A stretch of DNA of 64,000 nucleotides from JANRLF01 sp033762815 (GCA_033762815.1 JANRLF010000008.1:372001-436000); one strand, 5' to 3'. Counted from the first letter of the stretch, positions 1 to 8,383 are shown. The notes: a model not told the origin generated them from the letters alone. Program-made: numbers and translations.

Positions 1-78
1 GATACCCGCATTATGTACGTCGTCAACAGGTAATGAAAAATCGATGGTAGAGATATCAGTAAGTCTTCCGAATTGCAT
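1..78 (-). CDS. DUF72 family protein, N-terminal fragment (cut by window edge)
   Basis: Only the first 26 codons are present; the gene runs off the left edge. The reading starts with ATG at 78 and gives MQFGRLTDISTIDF..., which resembles the start of Bacteroidota DUF72 (YecE-like) proteins, where a short MxFG...(V/I)DF segment precedes the TIM-barrel core. DUF72 function is not established. The gene lies 14 bp downstream of the RraA-like gene on the same strand, so the two are probably co-transcribed. The family call rests on a short N-terminus only. Confidence 0.45.
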   Translation of the reverse strand, partial: MQFGRLTDISTIDFSLPVDDVHNAGI

Positions 79-92
79 GATTGCTTATTGGC

Positions 93-584
93 TTAAAGCA
101 ACGGTTTTTCGGAAACTAAAATTCCATCATCATCAACATATATATAATGCCCCGGTACGAATTCCAATCCTGCAAAATTGACCGATATTTGATTTTGGCC
201 CAAGCCCTTCTTTACACTTTTCAAGGGATTAGTGCCTAGCGCACGAACGCCTATCCCCATAGCATTTATGGCCTTTGAATCGCGGATGGCCCCATTGATA
301 ACTACCCCTTCCCATCCATTTTTGATGGCTAGTGCAGCAAGGTTATCCCCCATCAATGCTACTTTTAGCGAAGCCCTACCATCAACCACAAGCACTTTTC
401 CCTTGCCATCGGTTTCCAAAGCTGCTTTAACCAACACATTATCTTCAAATACCTGCACGGTATGTATAATACCATAAAATGCTGTGACAGCACCAAACGA
501 TTTGAAGACATCGCCAACTGCCTGCACATTACTATGGGCATCGCTTAAATCGGCCGTTGAAAATTGAAATTGAGTTGCTTCCAT
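93..584 (-). CDS. RraA family protein (RNase E regulator / HMG aldolase-like fold)
   Basis: This 163-residue protein is the usual length for the RraA/demethylmenaquinone methyltransferase-like family. Visible family features are TADLSDAH near the N-terminus, the central GDNLAALAIKNGW segment, and GVVINGAIRD, which carries the Arg-Asp pair that in the aldolase members contacts substrate and divalent metal. The family includes RraA, which binds RNase E in Enterobacteria, and 4-hydroxy-4-methyl-2-oxoglutarate/oxaloacetate aldolases. Sequence alone does not separate these roles. Start is ATG at 584. It is divergent from the PD40 protein at 674 and precedes the DUF72 gene by 14 bp. Confidence 0.85.
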   Translation of the reverse strand: MEATQFQFSTADLSDAHSNVQAVGDVFKSFGAVTAFYGIIHTVQVFEDNVLVKAALETDGKGKVLVVDGRASLKVALMGDNLAALAIKNGWEGVVINGAIRDSKAINAMGIGVRALGTNPLKSVKKGLGQNQISVNFAGLEFVPGHYIYVDDDGILVSEKPLL

Positions 585-673
585 GGAGCAAATTTCCGAA
601 AAAACCGAAACAAAAAGCTACCGCCTACGTACAAGCAACCATAACCCTGTGAACTAACTAAACTTCTCTCCTT

Positions 674-1594
674 ATGAAAGCTGGTATCAAAATAGTTGCA
701 GCTCTATTGATTGGTACTTTCTTCTTGAATAATACTTCCAGCAGTGTTTATGACATGAACGTTGGCAGTAACACCACCAACAGTTTCAATTTCAAATATA
801 CTGGGGTAGTAAATGTAGGCAGCGGAATGATGCCTTTAGTGGGCCAATTGTCAAAAGATGGACGTAACTTATACCTTACCTCACAAGACAGCAAAGGCGA
901 CAAACAATTGTTTAAAATGTCGCGCAAAGCAAAAGGCGAAATGTTCTCATTACCTGAAAAATTGACAGGAGCCATCAACAATGGTGAATACGATATTATC
1001 ATGCCCAGCGTAACGGCTGACGAACGCACGATGATATTTGTGCACAGTGCCAACGGCATGCAGAACGGAAATGATATTTACATCGCAACCAAAGACGAAA
1101 ATGGCAACTTCGCCAACATACATGCCTTGGAGGCTATAAATGACGTCAATATCTCCGATAGCTATCCTTGGATATCACCTGATGGCAGTAGGATTTACTT
1201 TACCAAGCAAAAGGGCAGCAACATTACCTTTTACATGGCTGAACGCAACACAAGCGACAACCAATTCAGTACCCCGAAGCCCATGGGCTTTACATTGCCC
1301 AAAATCAGCAACAACATGAGCTGCTTATTAAGCAATAATGAACTGGAAGTGTATGCCCTTTCCGGCGATTACATCTATCATGCCACCCGCAAAAGCATCA
1401 ATGAAAATTTTGGCACCGCTGAAGAAATTGCCAATACCTCCAACAGCGGTTACCTGAGCGGCATTACTTTGACAGATGATGCAAAAGAAATGTACGTTTT
1501 CAATTCCGTAGGATTTAGAAATACCCAAGTCCTACGTTTTGTGAATGCACCAGTAGAAAGCAAACTGCCAGTACAAACACAAGCTGGCAAATAA
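674..1594 (+). CDS. Secreted PD40/WD40-like beta-propeller protein
   Basis: This 306-residue protein has an N-terminal hydrophobic segment (about residues 3-20) consistent with a signal peptide. Its body contains TolB/PD40-type repeats: phrases such as PSVTADERTMIFV and PWISPDGSRIYFT recur, with the SPDG..IYF signature of PD40 blades. PD40 propellers usually mediate protein-protein or ligand contacts in the periplasm or outer membrane. No catalytic motif is visible and no specific partner can be named. There is no C-terminal T9SS sorting domain. A strong intrinsic terminator follows the stop codon, suggesting a monocistronic unit. Confidence 0.7.
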   Translation: MKAGIKIVAALLIGTFFLNNTSSSVYDMNVGSNTTNSFNFKYTGVVNVGSGMMPLVGQLSKDGRNLYLTSQDSKGDKQLFKMSRKAKGEMFSLPEKLTGAINNGEYDIIMPSVTADERTMIFVHSANGMQNGNDIYIATKDENGNFANIHALEAINDVNISDSYPWISPDGSRIYFTKQKGSNITFYMAERNTSDNQFSTPKPMGFTLPKISNNMSCLLSNNELEVYALSGDYIYHATRKSINENFGTAEEIANTSNSGYLSGITLTDDAKEMYVFNSVGFRNTQVLRFVNAPVESKLPVQTQAGK

Positions 1595-1622
1595 TATAGG
1601 GTTTAGTTAGGTTTAGTAAAGC

Positions 1623-1653
1623 ACCGGCACCGTAATGCCGGTCTTTTTTTTTT
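1623..1653 (+). terminator. Rho-independent terminator
   Basis: A perfect 7-bp stem (ACCGGCA / TGCCGGT at 1623-1629 and 1636-1642) with a 6-base loop is followed by C and an uninterrupted run of ten T (1644-1653). It terminates the PD40 gene. The last two T residues are also part of the stop codon of the convergent DUF4878 gene. Confidence 0.9.
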
Positions 1654-2083
1654 AAAGACTATCCTGTACAGTGCTATCAGGGCTCACCATTATCGGCATT
1701 TCCACACTGTCCAACATTTCGCCCTTTTCAAGTTCCAGAATGGTGTTGAAGCTCATATCCACTTTCCAACCGTCATCTGTTTTCACCATATTTACCTGTT
1801 CTATCTTTCCTTCGTGCATATAGAAGCATGTACCCTTATTACCGGCAATTTGGCAACTATCCACCTTGGTATAGTTCGCATTGACAGTGGCTTGTTGGGA
1901 GTTAGCGATACTTTGATAAAGGTCAATGGTTTCCTTACTTTCAGGGGTACAATATTTTTTTGCTTCCTGAAATTTTAGGTCGCCCAAAGCGTTTAAAAAA
2001 CGTTCGGCAACCGCTTCAGGTCCGGTGGAACAACCCGCCAATAACACACATACCGCAAAAACACCAACATAGATTCCTCTCAT
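1652..2083 (-). CDS. DUF4878-type lipoprotein
   Basis: This 143-residue predicted lipoprotein has a signal sequence ending in LLAGC (lipobox, Cys18), followed by GPEAVAERFLNALGDLKFQEAKKYCTPES, which is the DUF4878 pattern of one helix and a cystatin/NTF2-like sheet. DUF4878 proteins are small envelope lipoproteins without a known biochemical role. A TATTTTAG box lies about 25 bp upstream of the ATG. Its stop codon lies inside the T tract of the opposing terminator, so the two convergent transcripts overlap. Confidence 0.75.
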   Translation of the reverse strand: MRGIYVGVFAVCVLLAGCSTGPEAVAERFLNALGDLKFQEAKKYCTPESKETIDLYQSIANSQQATVNANYTKVDSCQIAGNKGTCFYMHEGKIEQVNMVKTDDGWKVDMSFNTILELEKGEMLDSVEMPIMVSPDSTVQDSL

Positions 2084-2151
2084 ATAGCAAAATATTGGCT
2101 CTAAAATAAAAATTAAATCAATCCGCCCAATAGATTATGTGGCAGAATTGG

Positions 2152-2664
2152 CTAGAAATAGGTGTCCTTAAAAAATTTTAACTGTTCTCCCGCAAGGGTA
2201 TCTCCTTTTTCGCCCTGTCTTTTAAGAATAAGCTGTACCGTGTAACCCCCTCTTATACTACTATCAGGTAATTGTACCATCCAATCTTCAACCGCATCTA
2301 GTGGCAGCTGCAGCTCTTTGCCCTCGGCACTCTCGGTGCCCGGTTCACCTGGTATAAGTGATACATAATCTGTTTCCAATTGTGTCAACAAACCCCATAA
2401 ATGCTCCTCGCGCTGCTTCCCTTTCTTACTGAAACGAACATAGGTTTTCTCGTTGTTGGGAAACAATTGAAAAAGGGTATCTATATTCTTTCGGGCAAGG
2501 GCTTTTGCTTTTGGCAACAAGGGATCATGTTCATCTATTACAAACAATTTACTGTTTTCTTCCCTTTGCTTGTCGAAAGTACCATATAGGGCCAAGCAAA
2601 TTACCGACAAAAAAGCTGCGCTAATCAGCAAGTAATAACGGATAGGCTTACTCAAATTAAGCAT
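2152..2664 (-). CDS. Membrane-anchored DUF2314-like protein
   Basis: This 170-residue protein has one N-terminal membrane segment (about residues 10-27) followed by an extracytoplasmic domain. The domain contains KAKALARKNIDTLFQLF, then EEHLWGLLTQLE, and ends with DWMVQLPDSSIRGGYTVQLIL. The order of an acidic/aromatic (E)HLWG element, DW(M) and GGYT(V/L)xL matches DUF2314 (YegJ-like), a family of unknown function. No lipobox is present. It is 68 bp upstream of the DUF4878 gene on the same strand and may share transcription with it. Confidence 0.6.
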   Translation of the reverse strand: MLNLSKPIRYYLLISAAFLSVICLALYGTFDKQREENSKLFVIDEHDPLLPKAKALARKNIDTLFQLFPNNEKTYVRFSKKGKQREEHLWGLLTQLETDYVSLIPGEPGTESAEGKELQLPLDAVEDWMVQLPDSSIRGGYTVQLILKRQGEKGDTLAGEQLKFFKDTYF

Positions 2665-2771
2665 TGCACAATATTTAAACTTTTATTACGTCTATCTGTC
2701 CAAAGCAGATATTACCAATAATAGGTGAATAACCTAGCAAGCGAAAACAAGCTTACGAAATTTTTGTTGCT

Positions 2772-2779
2772 TAATTTTG
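2772..2779 (+). promoter_or_regulatory. Putative -7 box of the DUF2147 gene
   Basis: TAATTTTG followed by C matches the Bacteroidota -7 consensus TAnnTTTG and lies 35 bp upstream of the ATG at 2815. I could not identify a convincing -33 element at normal spacing. Confidence 0.45.
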
Positions 2780-2814
2780 CGCTTGGGCATGAAATTTGAA
2801 AAAGCTTACTGTGT

Positions 2815-3195
2815 ATGAAAAAAATGTTACTTCTTCTTTTAGTGATAGGATTTATGGCTTCTGATTTGGCGGCCCAAAATATTTTTGGCAGGTGGTGGAC
2901 CAAGGACAAAAAATCGATTGTCTACATATATCCTTGCGAGAATGGCATTTGTGGCAAACTGGAAGAAATTGTAAAGCCTGACAAGCCCGAGGACATTCGT
3001 TTCAAAGGTTTTGTAGTGTTGCGAAACTTCAAAAAACGCAGCCAAAAGGAGTGGGTAGAAGGCCAAATATGGGACCCAAGGACCAATAAAGATTATAGCG
3101 GCAAGCTGGTATTAGAAGGCAACCAATTATACGTTAGGGGCTTTGTAGGCATTGAATTACTTGGCCAAACCCAAACTTGGGAAAGGGTGCAGTAA
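2815..3195 (+). CDS. Secreted DUF2147 protein
   Basis: This 126-residue protein has a signal peptide (cleavage probably after AAQ, about residue 20). Its mature part matches DUF2147: IFGRWWTKDKKSIVYIYPCENGICGKL, then GQIWDPRTNKDYSGKL and a final GxxLLGQTQTWERV. The family has a lipocalin-like barrel fold and is common in the periplasm of Gram-negative bacteria. No substrate is established. The stop is 6 bp from the stop of the convergent PIN gene. Confidence 0.85.
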   Translation: MKKMLLLLLVIGFMASDLAAQNIFGRWWTKDKKSIVYIYPCENGICGKLEEIVKPDKPEDIRFKGFVVLRNFKKRSQKEWVEGQIWDPRTNKDYSGKLVLEGNQLYVRGFVGIELLGQTQTWERVQ

Positions 3196-3201
3196 TCGCT
3201 A

Positions 3202-3615
3202 TCAAAATTTTGAGAGGAACTCTGTCAGAGTAATTATACTAGTGGACTTTATGTTGTGTAAATCCAGTAAGTCTTTATCTCCAGTGATTAAATAGTCCGC
3301 CTTTCCATCTACAGCCAAAGACAACAAAAAGTTATCTTTTGCATCTCTACATACATTTACTTTAGTATGTACCACGATAAAGCTTATTTTGGTATTCAAG
3401 ACATTCAGCAAGTTATAAACATCTGCACTCGTAAAATACTTTTTAAGCTTGGGCCTTTCAGTAACCTCCAAAAATTCCTCTAAAAGTTCTTGGCTAAATA
3501 GAACGGTGATACCATCGTCGAATAACAATTTATCTAGCTTTTTCTGTTGGTTGGAAATAAGGAAACTTATCCAAATATTGGTATCTAGTATTACCCGTTT
3601 AGGCCTTTTTACCAT
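3202..3615 (-). CDS. PIN-domain ribonuclease toxin
   Basis: This 137-residue protein is of the PIN family annotated as toxin component of type II toxin-antitoxin systems. Acidic active-site residues are visible: Asp11 in ILDTNIW, Glu46/47 in the LLEEF helix, Asp94 in CRDAKDN and Asp113 in LITGDKDLL. PIN toxins cleave RNA with bound divalent metal. The start overlaps the end of the upstream antitoxin-like gene by 17 bp, the normal arrangement for translational coupling of such a pair. Confidence 0.85.
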   Translation of the reverse strand: MVKRPKRVILDTNIWISFLISNQQKKLDKLLFDDGITVLFSQELLEEFLEVTERPKLKKYFTSADVYNLLNVLNTKISFIVVHTKVNVCRDAKDNFLLSLAVDGKADYLITGDKDLLDLHNIKSTSIITLTEFLSKF

Positions 3616-3817
3616 AAAGCTTTGCCCTTACTAATTCTACTTCTTGGGTAATTTCATCGAAATTAACAGTGCCCTTGTTTTTAGCCCTTAATCTATTTAA
3701 AACTGACTTTATATCATTCTGATTATCTTCTTCTATGGATATTAGATTAAGTTCAGCCAACTGCTCTAGCAACATCTTAGCTTTCGGATTTAGCAAATTT
3801 ATTTTTAACGACTCCAT
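3599..3817 (-). CDS. Antitoxin partner of the PIN toxin
   Basis: This 72-residue charged protein has a helical N-terminus (NPKAKMLLEQLAELNLISIEE) and a C-terminal segment (EITQEVELVRAKLYGKKA). It resembles the small proteins that precede PIN toxins in Bacteroidota; the N-terminal pattern is typical of this antitoxin group. It should bind and block the PIN active site and autoregulate the operon; that is inferred from position and size. A TATCTTTA sequence just upstream of the ATG at 3817 could be its -7 box. Confidence 0.7.
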   Translation of the reverse strand: MESLKINLLNPKAKMLLEQLAELNLISIEEDNQNDIKSVLNRLRAKNKGTVNFDEITQEVELVRAKLYGKKA

Positions 3818-3858
3818 CTTATAAAGATAATTTAAAACACAAAAAGCGGGCTTAAATC

Positions 3859-4044
3859 CTATTTTATCTCTTCATAATCAATATACTCGCCTTTATCCGT
3901 TTGCCGAGACGAGGCTGAATCATGTTGCCTTACCCGCATATCGGGTTCTTTTTGGGCTTGTGGGGCATATAATTCTTTGAAGAAGAAATTCAAATAGCGC
4001 AATACCAAAACAAACAGAAACAATAACAATAAGGTCTTTAACAT
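3859..4044 (-). CDS. DUF4834 family small membrane protein
   Basis: This 61-residue protein has one membrane segment (MLKTLLLLFLFVLVLRYLNF) and a charged, disordered tail ending in YIDYEEIK. This is the DUF4834 pattern of small Bacteroidota membrane proteins of unknown function. The longest frame starts with TTG at 4050, but ATG at 4044 fits the family N-terminus, so 4044 is used. It follows carB by only 8 bp and is probably in the same transcript. Confidence 0.7.
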   Translation of the reverse strand: MLKTLLLLFLFVLVLRYLNFFFKELYAPQAQKEPDMRVRQHDSASSRQTDKGEYIDYEEIK

Positions 4045-4052
4045 CTCCAATA

Positions 4053-6869
4053 TTATTTGCTCAGGTACATTGATTTCTCGCTGTACAATTTGCGGAAGTA
4101 CTCATCCTTTGTATCCTTAATGAAACGGATAGCCTCGCCGGTAGATTTCATTTCAGGGCCCAATTCCTTACTTATTTCTGGAAACTTGTTGTAAGAGAAT
4201 ACAGGTTCCTTAATGGCATATCCTTCCAGCTTGGGCTCGAAAGTAAAGTCCCTCAGCTTATTAGCACCAACCATAATTTTGGTCGCAATGTTCAAATAAG
4301 GAATTTCATGTGCTTTGGCAATGAAAGGGGTGGTACGTGATGCCCTTGGGTTGGCTTCAATCACATATACATCGGCCCCCTTAATAGCGAATTGTACATT
4401 TATTAGCCCTTTGACCCTTAAAGCCATGGCCAATTTTTTTACATGCGCTACCATCGTTTCCACTACCTCATCGCTTAGATTGAAAGGGGGTAATACGGCA
4501 CTTGAATCGCCGGAGTGTATCCCAGCAGGCTCAATATGCTCCATAATACCCATGATATGTACATCCTCCCCATCGCAAATAGCATCTATTTCTGCCTCCA
4601 TGGCCCTATCCAAAAAGTGGTCAATCAATATGCGGTTGCCCGGTAAATGCTTCAATAACTTCAAAACATCTCGCTCTAGTTCGTCATCATTAATGACAAT
4701 GCTCATCCGCTGACCCCCTATCACATAACTTGGCCTTACCAATACGGGATACTTTACCTCTTTGGCCACTGCTATGGCCTCATCTACTGAGTTGGCAACG
4801 CCATATCGCGGGTAAGGTATATCCAGTTTCTTCAACAAATCGGAAAAGGCGCCACGGTCTTCGGCCATATCCATTGTTTCAAAGGGAGTGCCGATAATGG
4901 GGATACCAAACTCATGCAGTTTGATAGCCAGTTTCAAAGCCGTTTGGCCGCCCAATTGAACAATCACACCTTCGGGTTGCTCATGTTCTATGATTTCCCT
5001 CAAATGCTCCCAATACACAGGTTCGAAGTATAGCTTATCGGCTATATCAAAATCAGTAGAAACAGTTTCAGGATTACAGTTGACCATGATGGCTTCATAG
5101 CCCAATTCCTTCAATGCCAGGATGCCGTGCACACAGCAATAATCAAATTCTATCCCCTGTCCTATTCGGTTAGGGCCTGACCCAAGCACTATGACTTTCT
5201 TCTTGTCACTTCGTATGCTTTCATTTTCTTGCTCAAAGGTGCTGTAATAATAAGGGGTTTGTGCCTCAAATTCTGCAGCACAGGTATCCACAAGCTTATA
5301 CACCCTTTTGATGCCTAGCTTCGTCCTTCGGTCATAAACGTCATCCTCTGTTACATTACGCAGCACATAGGCTATCTGTGCATCGCTATAGCCCATTTGC
5401 TTTGCCTTTTGCAATACTTCCTTCGGCATGGTATCCAAACGATGGCGCTGCATTTCTTCTTCCATGTCCACCAAACTTTGGATTTGCTTGATAAACCAGC
5501 GATCAATTTTAGTAAGATTCTGTATGGTCTTTACTGGTACTCCCAAGCTCAGCGCATCTTTGATAAGAAACAGCCGGTCGTCAGATGCCCTTTCCAAACC
5601 AGCGACAATATCCTCAAGCCGTGTCCAGGTTTTTTGGTCAGCCCCTAAGCCCAAACGACCATTCTCCAAAGACTGGCAGGCCTTCTGGAGCGATTCGATA
5701 AAGCTACGGCCTATGGCCATTACTTCGCCTACTGATTTCATCTGTAACCCTAACTTGGTATCAGCTCCTTTGAACTTATCAAAATTCCAACGGGGTATTT
5801 TCGTGATTACGTAATCCAAGCTCGGTTCGAAAAAGGCGGAAGTGGTTTTGGTGATTTGGTTGTCCAGTTCATCCAAGGTATAGCCAATCGCCAATTTGGC
5901 AGCAATTTTGGCTATGGGGTAGCCGGTGGCTTTAGACGCCAATGCCGACGAGCGTGACACCCTAGGGTTGATTTCTACCGCTATCAACTCCTCCGTTTCA
6001 GGGTGCATGGCAAATTGCACGTTGCATCCGCCAGCAAAGTTGCCCATGGCGCGCATAATAACTTTGGCCGTATTGCGCATGTGCTGAAAAGCAGTATCGC
6101 TCAGTGTCATGGCGGGTGCTACGGTGATGCTATCGCCGGTATGGATGCCCATAGGATCAAAATTCTCTACCGTACAGATAATCACTATGTTATCGTTCTT
6201 ATCCCGCAGCAGTTCTAGTTCGAATTCCTTCCATCCAAGTACCGCTTGCTCGACCAACACCTCGTGGGTGGGAGATGCATTTAGGCCCCTGCTCAGTTTC
6301 TCATCCAACTCCTCTTTGTTATGTACAAAGCCGCCCCCGTAACCGCCCAAGGTATAAGAAGGCCTTATCACCAAAGGGTAACCTATTTCCTGTGCCACTT
6401 CTTTGCCCTCTAAAAATGAATTGGCAATTTTTGATTTCGCTACCCCGATGCCTAATTCAATCATCAGCCTTCGAAACACTTCTCTATTCTCTGCCCTTTC
6501 AACCGCCTCCATATCCACACCTATCATCCGTACATTGTACTTTTCCCATAGGCCCAACTCATGGGCCTCCTTGGCTAGGTTGAGCGCCGTTTGTCCACCC
6601 ATGGTAGGCAGTACAGCATCTATCTGTTGTTCCTGTAGGATTTTTTCAATCGATTCCACCGTGAGCGGCCATAGATACACATGGTCAGCTGTGATGGGGT
6701 CGGTCATAATCGTTGCAGGGTTGCTATTGATTAAGCTAACGGAGATACCCTCTTCCCGTAACGAACGTGCGGCTTGTGAACCAGAATAGTCAAACTCACA
6801 GGCTTGGCCAATAATAATAGGTCCGCTCCCGATAATCAGGACCGATTTGATAGAAGTATCTCTTGGCAT
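4053..6869 (-). CDS. carB: Carbamoyl-phosphate synthase large subunit, lacking the allosteric domain
   Basis: This 938-residue protein makes carbamoyl phosphate from bicarbonate, ammonia (from CarA glutaminase) and two ATP, for pyrimidine and arginine synthesis. Two homologous ATP-grasp halves are clear, starting with VLIIGSGPIIIGQACEFDYS (about residue 10) and VIVLGSGPNRIGQGIEFDY (about residue 560), each with downstream RPSY(T/V)(L/I)GG motifs. E. coli CarB is 1073 residues. This protein ends just after the second synthetase half (KDEYFRKLYSEKS), so the C-terminal MGS-like domain that binds UMP and ornithine in E. coli is absent. carA is not in the window. Confidence 0.97.
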   Translation of the reverse strand: MPRDTSIKSVLIIGSGPIIIGQACEFDYSGSQAARSLREEGISVSLINSNPATIMTDPITADHVYLWPLTVESIEKILQEQQIDAVLPTMGGQTALNLAKEAHELGLWEKYNVRMIGVDMEAVERAENREVFRRLMIELGIGVAKSKIANSFLEGKEVAQEIGYPLVIRPSYTLGGYGGGFVHNKEELDEKLSRGLNASPTHEVLVEQAVLGWKEFELELLRDKNDNIVIICTVENFDPMGIHTGDSITVAPAMTLSDTAFQHMRNTAKVIMRAMGNFAGGCNVQFAMHPETEELIAVEINPRVSRSSALASKATGYPIAKIAAKLAIGYTLDELDNQITKTTSAFFEPSLDYVITKIPRWNFDKFKGADTKLGLQMKSVGEVMAIGRSFIESLQKACQSLENGRLGLGADQKTWTRLEDIVAGLERASDDRLFLIKDALSLGVPVKTIQNLTKIDRWFIKQIQSLVDMEEEMQRHRLDTMPKEVLQKAKQMGYSDAQIAYVLRNVTEDDVYDRRTKLGIKRVYKLVDTCAAEFEAQTPYYYSTFEQENESIRSDKKKVIVLGSGPNRIGQGIEFDYCCVHGILALKELGYEAIMVNCNPETVSTDFDIADKLYFEPVYWEHLREIIEHEQPEGVIVQLGGQTALKLAIKLHEFGIPIIGTPFETMDMAEDRGAFSDLLKKLDIPYPRYGVANSVDEAIAVAKEVKYPVLVRPSYVIGGQRMSIVINDDELERDVLKLLKHLPGNRILIDHFLDRAMEAEIDAICDGEDVHIMGIMEHIEPAGIHSGDSSAVLPPFNLSDEVVETMVAHVKKLAMALRVKGLINVQFAIKGADVYVIEANPRASRTTPFIAKAHEIPYLNIATKIMVGANKLRDFTFEPKLEGYAIKEPVFSYNKFPEISKELGPEMKSTGEAIRFIKDTKDEYFRKLYSEKSMYLSK

Positions 6870-6892
6870 GGGGGGAAATTGCGTTCGGGACG

Positions 6893-6900
6893 CAAAGATA
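6893..6900 (-). promoter_or_regulatory. Putative -7 box of carB
   Basis: On the minus strand the sequence reads TATCTTTG followed by C, an exact match to the Bacteroidota TAnnTTTG -7 box, 23 bp upstream of the carB ATG at 6869. A -33 TTG element is not obvious. Confidence 0.5.
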
Positions 6901-6928
6901 ATGGTTTTTGCCCTTTGAGTTGGTAAAT

Positions 6929-7369
6929 CTATCTATCAATGGATGGTAAATCCAATTCCAGTACACCTCTTTTGTAATCGATAACTGCTTGATAGCGGCA
7001 AAGGATATCATTGCCCAGTATGGCATGTACGGGTTGAAGGCCCAGTGTATTGTACGAATTGTTTACATGTGTAAGGTCAAGCACCGCACCTTCATAACTA
7101 CCCAGTTGCATACTGCCAATAGCAAGATTTTCGATGAATGCCTTTTCACTTTTCATGGTATTGGTACCCAACCCGCTACTTAGTTTTTCACTCTCCGTCA
7201 GTTGGATAGCATCCTTGTGGGCCTGCAAGTAGGCTCTGTCGAAGACCGTTTTGGACGCCCCAGTATCTATCAATATCCGGCAGGGAATATCGTTGACCGT
7301 ACCCTCAACGAAAAGGTGGAAGCTGTTTTCTTCCAATTGTTGCAAATGAAATGGTATAATTGTTGGCAT
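6929..7369 (-). CDS. Retropepsin-like aspartic protease family protein
   Basis: This 146-residue protein carries the single-domain aspartic protease motif ILIDTGASKTVF (catalytic Asp35). A hydrophobic-hydrophobic-Gly element (VHAILGNDIL) near residue 117 corresponds to the conserved (I)(L)G(x)D segment of clan AA proteases. Such proteins act as dimers. There is no signal peptide, so a cytoplasmic location is likely and the substrate is unknown. It sits between mdh and carB; the mdh terminator separates it from mdh, and 59 bp separate it from carB. Confidence 0.8.
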   Translation of the reverse strand: MPTIIPFHLQQLEENSFHLFVEGTVNDIPCRILIDTGASKTVFDRAYLQAHKDAIQLTESEKLSSGLGTNTMKSEKAFIENLAIGSMQLGSYEGAVLDLTHVNNSYNTLGLQPVHAILGNDILCRYQAVIDYKRGVLELDLPSIDR

Positions 7370-7373
7370 GGCC

Positions 7374-7412
7374 TAAAAATAAAAATGGCACCTTGCATTG
7401 CAAAGTGCCATT
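7374..7412 (-). terminator. Rho-independent terminator of mdh
   Basis: Read on the minus strand, AATGGCAC (7412-7405) pairs with GTGCCATT (7391-7384). The loop itself contains TTGC/GCAA complementarity, and the hairpin is followed by a T-rich tract (7385-7374). It lies 22 bp after the mdh stop. Confidence 0.85.
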
Positions 7413-7433
7413 CCATTGTTTTCGACTAAATGC

Positions 7434-8354
7434 TTATTTCAGAACTGAAGTCAATTCCTTCACGGCATTAGCGGAATTTTCCAAAAGTTGGCGCTCGTCG
7501 CTGGTCAGCTTCAACTCGATGATTTTGCTGATTCCGTTTTTGCCCAGTTTAACGGGTACGCCTAGGTAAATATCGTTCATTCCATACTCGCCTGTCAACC
7601 AAGCACAGCAAGGGAACACGCGGTTCTCATCCTTTACGATACTTTCTACCATTTGGGCGGCCGCTGCACCAGGTGCATACCAAGCACTGGTACCCATTAG
7701 GTTAACAATCTCGCCACCGCCGAATTTGGTGCGCTCAATAATTTTGTTCAGTTGCTCCCCGTCAATCATCTCAGTAACTGGTATTCCTGATACAGTAGTG
7801 TAACGTGGTAGAGGCACCATGGTATCGCCGTGGCCACCCATCAGCATTGCCTGTATGTCCTTTGGCGAGCAATCCAATGCATCGGCCAAGAAGGCTTTAT
7901 ATCGGGCAGTATCCAAAATACCTGCCATACCAAATACTTTATTGTGGGGCAAACCTGAAGCTTGGTAGGCAACATAAGTCATTACATCCAGTGGATTGGA
8001 AACCACGATGATGATGGTATCAGGAGAGTGCTTTACCACATTCTCCGTCACACTGCGAACAATGTCGGCATTTGTTGAAATAAGGTCGTCACGGCTCATC
8101 CCTGGTTTGCGCGGAATACCTGAAGTGATTACCACTACTGCCGAACCAGCTGTAGCCGCATAATCATTCGTCACTCCTTTTACACGGGTGCTGGTCATCC
8201 CGATGGGCGATGTTTGCCACATATCCAATGATTTGCCTTCGGCAACACCTTCCTTGATATCGAGCAACACCACTTCCTTAACTATATCGTAGGCCGCAAT
8301 TACATTGGCACAGGTGGCGCCTACGTTCCCTGCTCCGATTACTGATATTTTCAT
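7434..8354 (-). CDS. mdh: Malate dehydrogenase (LDH-like type)
   Basis: This 306-residue enzyme interconverts malate and oxaloacetate with NAD(H) in the TCA cycle. The Rossmann motif VIGAGNVGATCA begins at residue 5. The substrate loop GIPRKPGMSRDDL and the catalytic-His segment GGHGDTMVPL are present, and Arg in IPRKPGMSR marks MDH rather than LDH specificity. The open frame extends to a non-ATG codon at 8387, but the family start MKISVIGAGNVG is the ATG at 8354. A -7 box and a palindrome lie just upstream, and a terminator follows. Confidence 0.97.
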   Translation of the reverse strand: MKISVIGAGNVGATCANVIAAYDIVKEVVLLDIKEGVAEGKSLDMWQTSPIGMTSTRVKGVTNDYAATAGSAVVVITSGIPRKPGMSRDDLISTNADIVRSVTENVVKHSPDTIIIVVSNPLDVMTYVAYQASGLPHNKVFGMAGILDTARYKAFLADALDCSPKDIQAMLMGGHGDTMVPLPRYTTVSGIPVTEMIDGEQLNKIIERTKFGGGEIVNLMGTSAWYAPGAAAAQMVESIVKDENRVFPCCAWLTGEYGMNDIYLGVPVKLGKNGISKIIELKLTSDERQLLENSANAVKELTSVLK

Positions 8355-8364
8355 AAAAAATTGT

Positions 8365-8381
8365 GTTTTGTTGAACAAAAC
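8365..8381. promoter_or_regulatory. 17-bp palindrome in the mdh promoter
   Basis: GTTTTGTT-G-AACAAAAC is a perfect 8-bp inverted repeat with a one-base centre. It overlaps the putative mdh -7 box and lies 11 bp from the mdh start. It may be an operator; no regulator is identified. Confidence 0.35.
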
Positions 8382-8383
8382 TA
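8376..8383 (-). promoter_or_regulatory. Putative -7 box of mdh
   Basis: The minus strand reads TAGTTTTG, an exact TAnnTTTG match, 21 bp upstream of the mdh ATG at 8354. It overlaps the 17-bp palindrome. Confidence 0.45.

Noticed and set aside
6796..7026. Minus-strand frame overlapping the carB start and the retropepsin-like gene
   Set aside because: It crosses the carB promoter and start in another frame, lacks recognisable motifs, and both real genes explain the sequence.
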